From M55B165 sp051744245 (GTDB lineage Bacteria > Actinomycetota > Humimicrobiia > Humimicrobiales > Humimicrobiaceae), in the NCBI GenBank assembly GCA_051744245.1, contig JBNJCV010000091.1:1-5237 (forward strand): DNA of 5,237 nt, read 5' to 3'. Made by a program: the position numbers and the translations under genes. Shown here piece after piece: positions 1 to 5,237 of the stretch (positions are counted from its first letter, which is position 1; each line of letters starts with the position of its first letter). The notes beneath the pieces were generated by a model that saw only the letters and a program-made list of their open reading frames with translations, was not told the DNA's origin and searched no databases.

Positions 1-1266
1 AAGCCTGATGTTAAGTTAGAAGAAGCAGTTGAGAATATAGATATTGGCGGACCTACCATGATCAGAAGTGCAGCCAAAAACTACAAAAGTGTGGCAGTAG
101 TGGTTGACCCTGAGGATTACGGGAAAATAATTGAAGAGATGGAAAAGAATGGCGGGGCAATTGGCGGCCAGCTGCTATTCAATTTATGCGTAAAATCTTT
201 CCAGCATACATATCAGTATGATGAAGTAATTTTTAATTACTTTAATAGCTTGGGAGGAGAAAAAGAAAGTAATTTCAGGGAAGGCAAAGGTGGTTTTAAA
301 CCTAAAATAAAATTAGATATAAATAAAATGCAAGACTTAAGGTATGGAGAAAATCCCCACCAGCAGGCAGCATACTATAAGTATGCAAATGCTGGAGAAG
401 AAAGCTTTGTAAAGGCAAAACAGGTGCAGGGTAAAGCTCTCTCATATAATAATATTCTAGATAGCAATGCTGCATTTAATATTGTAAAGGAGTTTAAAGA
501 TATTTGTGTATCGGTTATTAAGCATAATAATCCTTGTGGTGCTTCTATTGGAGATTCAGTAAGGAATGCTTATCAGAAAGCATATGAATGCGATCCTGTA
601 TCAGCTTTTGGTAGTGTGGTGGCTACTAATATTAGGTGGAGTAAAGAAGCCTCAGAATACTTGAAAGATAAATATGTTGAAGTTTTAATTGCTCCTGATT
701 TTGAGGATGGAGCCTTAGAAGTGCTTTCTGAAAAAACAAACTTGAGGATCCTTAAGGTAAACTTTAATTTAGAAAAGCATTTAAAATACCTTGATAGCCA
801 GACCTTTAAAGGAGTTGATATCAAAAGCGTAGACGGAGGATTGCTTATACAAGATTTTGATGGAGGTATAGATAAAAAAGAGGACATGAAAGAAATAAGT
901 GACGCCAAGCCTTCCCAATCTCAGTGGAAAGACCTTTTATTTGGCTGGCAAATAACGAAAAGTGTAAAATCAAATGCAATAGTTTTGGTTGAAGGCGGAA
1001 AAACAGTGGGAATAGGAGCTGGGCAGATGAGCAGGGTAGATGCTGTAAAAATTGCAATTGACAAAGCTGGGGGAAAAGCAGAAGGTTCAGTGATGGCTTC
1101 TGATGCTTTCTTTCCCTTTAAGGATGCAATAGAAATAGCTGCGGATAATAAGATATCTGCAATTATACAGCCCGGAGGATCGGTAAGAGATGAAGAAGTT
1201 ATAGAAGCTTGCAACAAGTATGGCATATCTATGGTGTTTACGGGTAAAAGGCATTTTAAGCATTAA
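1..1266 (+). CDS. purH: Bifunctional AICAR formyltransferase / IMP cyclohydrolase PurH (5' partial)
   Basis: PurH catalyses the last two steps of de novo purine synthesis in the cytoplasm: formylation of AICAR with 10-formyl-tetrahydrofolate, then ring closure of FAICAR to IMP. The frame is open from base 1, and the codons before the ATG at 58 encode family sequence (EEAVENIDIGG), so that ATG is internal. 421 residues are visible; by comparison with full-length PurH roughly 110 are missing from the N-terminus. Counting from base 1, D14 and K26 match the cyclohydrolase-domain Asp and Lys (human D125 and K137, same spacing of 12). The transferase domain shows RYGENPHQ, the catalytic Lys-His in KHNNPCG (codons at 520-525), DPVSAFGS, SDAFFPF, IQPGGSVRDEE and the classic C-terminus FTGKRHFKH. 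The linker motif usually written RHTAxYD reads QHTYQYD here, which I take as lineage variation. The next gene starts 2 bases after the stop. Identification is very secure. Confidence 0.97.
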   Translation, partial: KPDVKLEEAVENIDIGGPTMIRSAAKNYKSVAVVVDPEDYGKIIEEMEKNGGAIGGQLLFNLCVKSFQHTYQYDEVIFNYFNSLGGEKESNFREGKGGFKPKIKLDINKMQDLRYGENPHQQAAYYKYANAGEESFVKAKQVQGKALSYNNILDSNAAFNIVKEFKDICVSVIKHNNPCGASIGDSVRNAYQKAYECDPVSAFGSVVATNIRWSKEASEYLKDKYVEVLIAPDFEDGALEVLSEKTNLRILKVNFNLEKHLKYLDSQTFKGVDIKSVDGGLLIQDFDGGIDKKEDMKEISDAKPSQSQWKDLLFGWQITKSVKSNAIVLVEGGKTVGIGAGQMSRVDAVKIAIDKAGGKAEGSVMASDAFFPFKDAIEIAADNKISAIIQPGGSVRDEEVIEACNKYGISMVFTGKRHFKH

Positions 1267-1268
1267 TC

Positions 1269-1967
1269 ATGGACATATCTGGAGTAGTCCTTGCGGGAGG
1301 TAAAGGAAGAAGGTTTAACGGAGACAAAATAAACTTGAGCATTGGAAAGGTCCCAATGTACCTAAACCAGGTTTTTAAGTTAAGCTTGTTGACCAGGGAT
1401 ATAGTAATAAGTACCAGCCAGAAAAATGTAAAAAAAGTTAGCCAGCAGGTAAGTAGAATAAAAGAATATAAAAATTCCTACTTTCAAGATTTTAATCTAC
1501 CTGAGTTAAGGGTAATTAAAGATGAGAATTTACTAAAGGTGAAAAGAGGCATAGGTCCAATAGGTGGAGTATATTCAGGGATTAAAGAATCTAAATATTT
1601 TTATTCCTTAATTATTGCTATGGATATGCCTCTTGTGTCATACAAGGTTTTAAGAATGCTTATTTGTAACATATCTTACGGATATGATGCAGTAATTATT
1701 AGAAGAGTGAAGGGCTTAGAAGTTTTATGTGGAATTTACAGCAAGAATTGTCTGGAGGCAATAAAAAAAAATATAGACTCGGGAATTTTTAAAATATCTG
1801 AAATTTTCAAAAATATAAATGTAAAGTATATAGATGGAAATCTTCTGGAAGAATTAAATTTTCTTAATATAAATACAGAATTAGATTTTAAAAAATTCAG
1901 GGAATTATGGGACAATTTACCTTATGATGATTTTAGCTTTAAATGGAAGAATTTATTTTATAGATAA
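1269..1967 (+). CDS. mobA: MobA-like nucleotidyltransferase (probable molybdenum cofactor guanylyltransferase)
   Basis: MobA enzymes transfer GMP from GTP to molybdopterin cofactor in the cytoplasm. The 232-residue product has the family's signatures in order: the N-terminal nucleotide-binding loop LAGGKGRRF (residues 8-16) followed by GDK (K20), an I-x-D then GIGPIGG segment (D85, 94-100), the metal-binding Asp in AMDMP (D119), and the late NINTELD motif (200-206). It is somewhat longer than the usual 190-210 residues, with about five extra residues between D85 and the GxGP motif and a short C-terminal tail rich in aromatic residues. The start at 1269 is chosen because the nucleotide-binding loop begins only seven residues in and the next ATG would remove it. 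No Shine-Dalgarno site lies at a normal distance (the nearest, AAAAGG, is 17 bases away), so translation is probably coupled to purH. No other molybdopterin gene is visible, so the exact substrate is uncertain; another nucleotide or cofactor in the MobA-like superfamily is possible. Confidence 0.8.
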   Translation: MDISGVVLAGGKGRRFNGDKINLSIGKVPMYLNQVFKLSLLTRDIVISTSQKNVKKVSQQVSRIKEYKNSYFQDFNLPELRVIKDENLLKVKRGIGPIGGVYSGIKESKYFYSLIIAMDMPLVSYKVLRMLICNISYGYDAVIIRRVKGLEVLCGIYSKNCLEAIKKNIDSGIFKISEIFKNINVKYIDGNLLEELNFLNINTELDFKKFRELWDNLPYDDFSFKWKNLFYR

Positions 1968-1992
1968 TAAGCCCCCGGGTCGGGGGCTTATT
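1966..1992. terminator. Bidirectional intrinsic terminator between mobA-like gene and lon
   Basis: A perfect 11-bp inverted repeat (arms 1966-1976 and 1982-1992, AATAAGCCCCC and its complement) closes a 5-base loop. The top of the stem is six G-C pairs and the base is A/T. The GC-rich core stands out sharply from the AT-rich surroundings. Because the lower stem is A on one side and T on the other, both transcripts end in a short U-rich stretch, so it can serve the purH-mobA transcript and the convergent lon transcript. The left arm contains the last two bases of the mobA-like stop codon, and the lon stop lies four bases beyond the right arm. The U tracts are short, so strength is not certain. 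Confidence 0.9.
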
Positions 1993-1996
1993 CTCC

Positions 1997-4360
1997 TTAA
2001 AATACGTTAACTATAAAAGGGTCTCTGTCCAGAGTATTCTTTACCACATCATCTATATTGTCTACAAATACTAATTTAAGGTCTTTTAAGATGCTATGTG
2101 GCACTTCATCTAAGTCTTTCTTGTTCTTTTCTGGCAATATAACTTGCTTTAGGCCTGCCCTTTTTGCGGCTAACAACTTTTCTTTTAGTCCGCCAATAGG
2201 TAGAACTCTCCCTCTTAAAGTTATTTCACCAGTCATCCCTACATCCCTTTTAATAGGTATTCCTGTAAAGCTAGATACTAAAGATGAAGTTATTGCAATA
2301 CCCGCAGAGGGACCGTCCTTTGGAATGGCTCCTGCTGGTACGTGAATATGTATATCTGACTTATTGAATATTTCTTCGTCTATTCCAAAATCTTTGGCCC
2401 TTGAACGTAGATAGCTTCTCGCCGCTTTGGCAGATTCCTGCATTACATTACCTAATTTTCCAGTAAGTATTAATTCACCTTTCCCATTGTAATGAGTAGA
2501 CTCTATCAGTATTATGTCTCCACCAACGGGAGTGTAAGCTAATCCTGTGGCTACCCCAACTTTGTTTTCATCTTCTATTTCGCTTGGTTTTATTTTAGAA
2601 ACTCCAAGGTAATTCCTTACTTCCTTAGCAGTAATATTATTTGGGTATTGCTTCCCTTCAACAATTTGCCTTGCTACTTTTTTGCAAATTTTTGCTATTT
2701 CCCTTTCCAGGTTTCTTACTCCCGCTTCTCTGGTGTATTCTTCTATGACTTTTAGTACCGCTTTTTTATCAAAGGAAATATCGTATTTCTCAATACCCTG
2801 CTCCTTTAATTGCTTAGGAATTAAGAATCTTTTAGCTATATATATTTTCTCTTCTGAACTATAGCCTGGAATTTCAATAACTTCCATTCTATCCTTAAGG
2901 GCAGGATGGATTGTATCCAAAATATTGGCAGTAGTAATAAACATCACATTTGAAAGGTCGAATGGAACCTCCAGGTAATGATCCCTAAAAGAATTATTCT
3001 GCTCAGGATCCAATACTTCAAGCAATGCGGAAGAGGGGTCTCCTCTAAAATCTTTTCCGACTTTGTCAATCTCATCCAGCATAAATAGCGGGTTGTTGGT
3101 GCCTGCTTGAGTTAAGCCCTGAATTATCCGGCCAGGGAGTGATCCTACGTAGGTACGCCTGTGTCCTCTTATTTCTGCTTCATCTCTTATTCCACCTAAG
3201 GACATCCTTATAAATTTCCTTCCCATAGCTTTAGCTATAGACTGTCCAAGCGATGTTTTTCCAACTCCCGGGGGGCCAACAAAGCATAAAATATGACCTT
3301 TTGTTTCTTTGCCTTTTAATTTCCTTACTGCTAAATAGTCTAAAATATGGTCCTTTACTTTTTCTAAATCGTAATGGTCGTTGTCTAAAACCTCTTTAGC
3401 TTTATCTAAGGCTAGCTTATCTTTTGTTTTCTCAGACCAGGGGACATCCAACATGGTATCAATATAAGTCCTGACATAAGAATACTCTGGAGACATATTG
3501 GGTATGCTTTCCAGTCTTTTTAATTCTTTTTGGACTTTCTCCTTTGCTTCTTTTGGCATCTTTTTTTTCTTAAGCTTTTCGGCATATTCTTTGGTTAATG
3601 CCATGCTCTCATCAGATTCACCAAGCTCATTTTTTATGGCTTTAAGCTGTTGCCTTAGATAATATTCCCTTTGAGTCTTACCAACTTCTTTCTGCACTTT
3701 GTCCCTAATTTGTGATTGGACTTCAAATTTTTTAAGTTCATCAGATAAGAAATTGGTTAACTTGCGAAACCTTTCTTTTAGGTTGATTTCTTCCAGAATT
3801 GTCTGCTTTTGTTTTGTGCTTGAAAGGAGGTATGAGGCAAACAAGTCAACCTGTACATCCGGTTTAGAAATATTGGTTGCTGCTACCACAAAAGCTGTTG
3901 GTAGAGGAATACCTAGTTGTATAAATTTTTCAACCTGCATCCTTATAGTAGTGTTTAATTCTTCAAACTCTTCATCTTCTATATATTCCTCTTCTTCAAT
4001 TTTTTCTGGAGATACCCTAAAGTAAGGATTAGTTTGAGTAAAATATTTAATTCTTACCCTTGCTACACCCTCTACTACGCATTTCATTTCACCTTTTGAA
4101 GCGTCCACAACTTGCTTAATAGCACAAACTGTTCCTATATCATATAAGTCATCTTTACCAACCTTTTCCTTATTTTCTTCCTTTTGTGCTACTACTACTA
4201 TCATTTTATGCTCTTTGGAAGCATTCTTTACAGCCTCAATTGATTTCTTTCTACCAACCATCAGTGGGGTAGAAAGATAAGGAAATACTACACTGTTTTT
4301 CAAGCAAAGTAGTGGCAGTTCTTGAGGAATTTTCATTTTATCTTGTTTTTCCTTTGTCAT
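1997..4360 (-). CDS. lon: ATP-dependent serine protease LonA
   Basis: Lon is a cytoplasmic homohexameric AAA+ protease that unfolds and degrades misfolded and selected regulatory proteins. The 787-residue product is full length for LonA. In order: N-terminal substrate-binding domain (about 12-205, starting LPLLCLKNSVVFP), a charged helical, coiled-coil-like stretch (about 205-300), the AAA+ module with Walker A GPPGVGKT (362-369), pore-loop YVGSLPG (Y404), Walker B LFMLDE (425-430), sensor-1 N479, arginine finger R491 and sensor-2 R549, then the protease domain with the Ser-Lys dyad S685 (in KDGPSAGIA) and K728 (in GGLKEK), 43 residues apart as in E. coli Lon. There is no membrane segment, which excludes LonB. 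The ATG at 4358-4360 follows AGGAG at 4373-4377; an in-frame ATG at codon 9 (4334-4336) is a weaker alternative. The gene appears monocistronic: clpX, often upstream of lon in Firmicutes, is not there, and a convergent gene occupies the place where ysxC/engB often follows. Confidence 0.98.
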   Translation of the reverse strand: MTKEKQDKMKIPQELPLLCLKNSVVFPYLSTPLMVGRKKSIEAVKNASKEHKMIVVVAQKEENKEKVGKDDLYDIGTVCAIKQVVDASKGEMKCVVEGVARVRIKYFTQTNPYFRVSPEKIEEEEYIEDEEFEELNTTIRMQVEKFIQLGIPLPTAFVVAATNISKPDVQVDLFASYLLSSTKQKQTILEEINLKERFRKLTNFLSDELKKFEVQSQIRDKVQKEVGKTQREYYLRQQLKAIKNELGESDESMALTKEYAEKLKKKKMPKEAKEKVQKELKRLESIPNMSPEYSYVRTYIDTMLDVPWSEKTKDKLALDKAKEVLDNDHYDLEKVKDHILDYLAVRKLKGKETKGHILCFVGPPGVGKTSLGQSIAKAMGRKFIRMSLGGIRDEAEIRGHRRTYVGSLPGRIIQGLTQAGTNNPLFMLDEIDKVGKDFRGDPSSALLEVLDPEQNNSFRDHYLEVPFDLSNVMFITTANILDTIHPALKDRMEVIEIPGYSSEEKIYIAKRFLIPKQLKEQGIEKYDISFDKKAVLKVIEEYTREAGVRNLEREIAKICKKVARQIVEGKQYPNNITAKEVRNYLGVSKIKPSEIEDENKVGVATGLAYTPVGGDIILIESTHYNGKGELILTGKLGNVMQESAKAARSYLRSRAKDFGIDEEIFNKSDIHIHVPAGAIPKDGPSAGIAITSSLVSSFTGIPIKRDVGMTGEITLRGRVLPIGGLKEKLLAAKRAGLKQVILPEKNKKDLDEVPHSILKDLKLVFVDNIDDVVKNTLDRDPFIVNVF

Positions 4361-4372
4361 AATTTATATCAA

Positions 4373-4377
4373 CTCCT
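4373..4377 (-). promoter_or_regulatory. lon ribosome binding site
   Basis: AGGAG on the minus strand precedes the lon ATG, with a 12-base spacer that is longer than the usual 5-9. An A-rich run of eight bases (4379-4386) lies just upstream. An in-frame TTG (4370-4372) directly abuts the AGGAG and so is too close to be the start. The site favours the ATG at 4360, although the long spacing suggests modest initiation or a leader structure that brings the two together. Confidence 0.7.
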
Positions 4378-4435
4378 ATTTTTTTTATTGCTATTATATT
4401 CTTATACAAAATAAGTTTATTGTAAAACTGGAAAT

Positions 4436-4451
4436 TTTTACCATTTTACCA
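4436..4451 (-). repeat. Tandem octamer repeat TGGTAAAA x2 in the lon leader
   Basis: Two perfect adjacent copies of TGGTAAAA on the minus strand (4444-4451 and 4436-4443) lie just downstream of the predicted lon transcription start. A degenerate third copy may precede them at 4452-4459. Related TGGTAA sequences occur on the plus strand at 4590-4595 and 4620-4625, on the side of the divergent gene. The arrangement could be an operator or an RNA-binding site, but short AT-rich repeats also arise by slippage. The repeat itself is seen directly; a role is inferred. Confidence 0.5.
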
Positions 4452-4464
4452 TATTTACACATTA

Positions 4465-4494
4465 ATTATAACAGAAATTATCTCATTCTACCAA
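4465..4494 (-). promoter_or_regulatory. Candidate sigma-A promoter for lon
   Basis: On the minus strand, TTGGTA (4489-4494, four of six matches to TTGACA) is followed after 18 bases by TATAAT (4465-4470), a perfect -10. The -10 is preceded by TG and one base (TGTTATAAT), the extended -10 typical of strong Gram-positive promoters. Transcription would begin near 4458 and leave a leader of about 97 bases before the lon ATG. No CIRCE element or CtsR heptad pair was seen next to it, so classic heat-shock repression of lon is not supported here. Confidence 0.65.
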
Positions 4495-4500
4495 AATAAC

Positions 4501-4527
4501 TTTTCTTTAAAAAGAAAAATATTTTTC
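4501..4527. repeat. Two overlapping AT-rich palindromes in the divergent intergenic region
   Basis: An 8-bp inverted repeat with a 2-base centre (TTTTCTTT at 4501-4508, AAAGAAAA at 4511-4518) overlaps a perfect 14-bp palindrome, GAAAAATATTTTTC (4514-4527). Both lie just upstream of the candidate lon -35 and about 35 bases upstream of the candidate -35 of the opposite gene. The position would suit a dimeric regulator or an intrinsically bent upstream element. In sequence this AT-rich, chance palindromes are common, so function is uncertain. Confidence 0.4.
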
Positions 4528-4560
4528 ACTTTAAACGAAAACTACTAAATTATATTTATT

Positions 4561-4590
4561 TTGGAAATTAAAGTCAAATATTTGTATAAT
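4561..4590 (+). promoter_or_regulatory. Candidate sigma-A promoter for the DUF89 gene
   Basis: TTGGAA (4561-4566, four of six matches to TTGACA), an 18-base spacer and a perfect TATAAT (4585-4590) precede the DUF89 gene. Transcription would start near 4597, giving a leader of about 30 bases that contains the ribosome binding site. A second TATAAT at 4604-4609 sits too close to the ribosome binding site and lacks a fair -35. Confidence 0.6.
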
Positions 4591-4615
4591 GGTAAAGTTT
4601 TTTTATAATCTAGTT

Positions 4616-4621
4616 GGGGTG
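4616..4621 (+). promoter_or_regulatory. Ribosome binding site deciding the GTG start of the DUF89 gene
   Basis: GGGGTG can pair with the 16S anti-Shine-Dalgarno sequence over all six bases, with one G-U wobble in place of GAGGTG. It lies 7 bases before the GTG at 4629. This spacing, together with family sequence that begins immediately after the GTG, supports that start codon. Confidence 0.65.
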
Positions 4622-4628
4622 GTAACTT

Positions 4629-5237
4629 GTGAAAACTTATATAGAATGTATTCCATGCACTTTAAACCAGTGCATTAATACGCTAAACGTTTCAAGGGTC
4701 AGCGGAGATTTAAAAGAGAAAACAATATCTAAGTTGTTGGAAAAATTAAAGGACCTAGACTACAATCTGCCGCCAGCTTATAATTCAGATCTAGCCTATG
4801 AGACATGCAAGGAGATTACCAAAATAGAAGATCCCTATTATAATTTGAAAAGAAAATATAATAGGCTTGCTTTGGAGATATATCCGGAATTGGTTAAAAT
4901 AGTTAATTCATCAAGTGATCCATTATATGCTGCGGCCAAAGTATCTGTAGAGGGAAATGTTATTGACTTGGGTATAAATCTAAATAAGGGAAAGAAGATA
5001 GACTTTAAAAAAATAATTGATGATATAAATAATATCCCCTTAGCCATAAATGATTATGATAAGTTTAAGGAGTCATTAGAAAAAGCTGAAAACATACTTT
5101 ATATAAGCGATAATGCCGGGGAAATTGTATTTGATAAGGTATTTGTCCAGGAGTTGGCCAAGCTTAACAAAAATATAGTATTTTCTGTAAAATCGGGACC
5201 CATTATAAATGATGCAACTATTGAGGATGCCAGGGAA
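4629..5237 (+). CDS. DUF89 / ARMT1-like metal-dependent damage-control phosphatase (3' partial)
   Basis: Members of the DUF89 (ARMT1-like) family are Mn/Co/Ni-type metal-dependent phosphatases proposed to hydrolyse damaged or over-accumulated phosphometabolites such as sugar phosphates. 203 residues are visible and the frame runs off the window; prokaryotic members are usually about 280-300 residues, so roughly a third is missing. The N-terminus has a cysteine cluster C7-x2-C10-x4-C15 (ECIPCTLNQC). Family motifs follow: DPYYNLKRKYN (68-78), GNVIDLG (109-115), DNAGEIVFD (161-169) with the metal-binding Asp-Asn pair D161-N162, and KSGPIINDAT (188-197) with D195 as the likely third ligand. The start is GTG at 4629, with the ribosome binding site at 4616-4621; the family's opening Cys motif follows within seven residues. 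It is divergent from lon across 268 bp and seems to have its own promoter. Family assignment is firm; the physiological substrate cannot be told from sequence. Confidence 0.92.
   Translation, partial: MKTYIECIPCTLNQCINTLNVSRVSGDLKEKTISKLLEKLKDLDYNLPPAYNSDLAYETCKEITKIEDPYYNLKRKYNRLALEIYPELVKIVNSSSDPLYAAAKVSVEGNVIDLGINLNKGKKIDFKKIIDDINNIPLAINDYDKFKESLEKAENILYISDNAGEIVFDKVFVQELAKLNKNIVFSVKSGPIINDATIEDARE

Noticed and set aside
58..60. ATG at 58 as the start of purH
   Set aside because: The upstream 19 codons are in frame and encode the conserved EEAVENIDIGG segment, so the gene enters from outside the window.
573..1226. Open frames on the minus strand opposite purH
   Set aside because: They overlap a strongly conserved coding region, overlap one another in different frames, resemble no family I know, and are low-complexity Ser/Leu/Ile-rich shadows of the real gene.
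2058..4025. Open frames on the plus strand opposite lon (around 2058-2345, 2682-2864 and 3699-4025)
   Set aside because: The lon frame is full length with every catalytic motif intact; these are antisense shadows with no ribosome binding site or recognisable domain.
4393..4398. Second TATAAT on the minus strand as a proximal lon promoter
   Set aside because: The best -35-like hexamer (TTTACA, 4421-4426) is 22 bases away, too far for sigma-A, and there is no extended -10.
4571..4590. AGTCAAA (4572-4578) as a CtsR heat-shock operator
   Set aside because: CtsR sites need two heptads in direct repeat about three bases apart; only one imperfect half is present. No CIRCE inverted repeat was found either.
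4604..4609. Second TATAAT on the plus strand as the DUF89 promoter
   Set aside because: Transcription would start within the ribosome binding site, and there is no fair -35 at a suitable spacing.
4838..5047. Open frame on the minus strand opposite the DUF89 gene
   Set aside because: It is antisense to conserved DUF89 sequence. The hydrophobic look comes from reading an AT-rich gene backwards.
1..5237. A novel defence system, mobile element, CRISPR array or RNA gene
   Set aside because: All long reading frames are accounted for by known housekeeping families; no transposase, terminal repeats, spaced direct repeats or tRNA/rRNA-like structures were seen on reading through both strands.

Overview
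The window looks like chromosomal DNA from an AT-rich, low-GC Gram-positive bacterium, most likely a member of the Clostridia or a relative. The support is the strong A/T bias at third codon positions, a GTG start with a Shine-Dalgarno site, sigma-A-like promoters, and the style of the PurH and LonA proteins. This placement is inferred; no rRNA or other marker gene is present.

Layout. Positions 1-1266 (+) hold the 3' four fifths of purH, the bifunctional enzyme of the last two steps of IMP synthesis; its start lies upstream of the window. After a 2-base gap comes a complete MobA-like nucleotidyltransferase gene (1269-1967, +), probably translated by coupling to purH. A perfect 11-bp hairpin (1966-1992) overlaps its stop codon and separates it from a convergent, complete lon gene (1997-4360, -) encoding the ATP-dependent protease LonA. 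A 268-bp, very AT-rich divergent region (4361-4628) follows. It carries a candidate lon promoter, a candidate promoter for the opposite gene, a tandem TGGTAAAA repeat and two overlapping palindromes. The window ends inside a rightward gene (4629-5237, +) for a DUF89/ARMT1-like metal-dependent phosphatase.

How they fit together. PurH makes IMP, the precursor of GTP, and MobA-type enzymes use GTP, so the pair is metabolically compatible, but a functional link is only inference. Lon removes damaged proteins and DUF89 enzymes are proposed to remove damaged phosphometabolites, so the divergent pair could be read as housekeeping quality control; again this is inference. I found no mobile element, CRISPR array, RNA gene, toxin-antitoxin or defence system. 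The window is mostly ordinary core metabolism. The points of most interest are the gene order and the repeats in the divergent control region.
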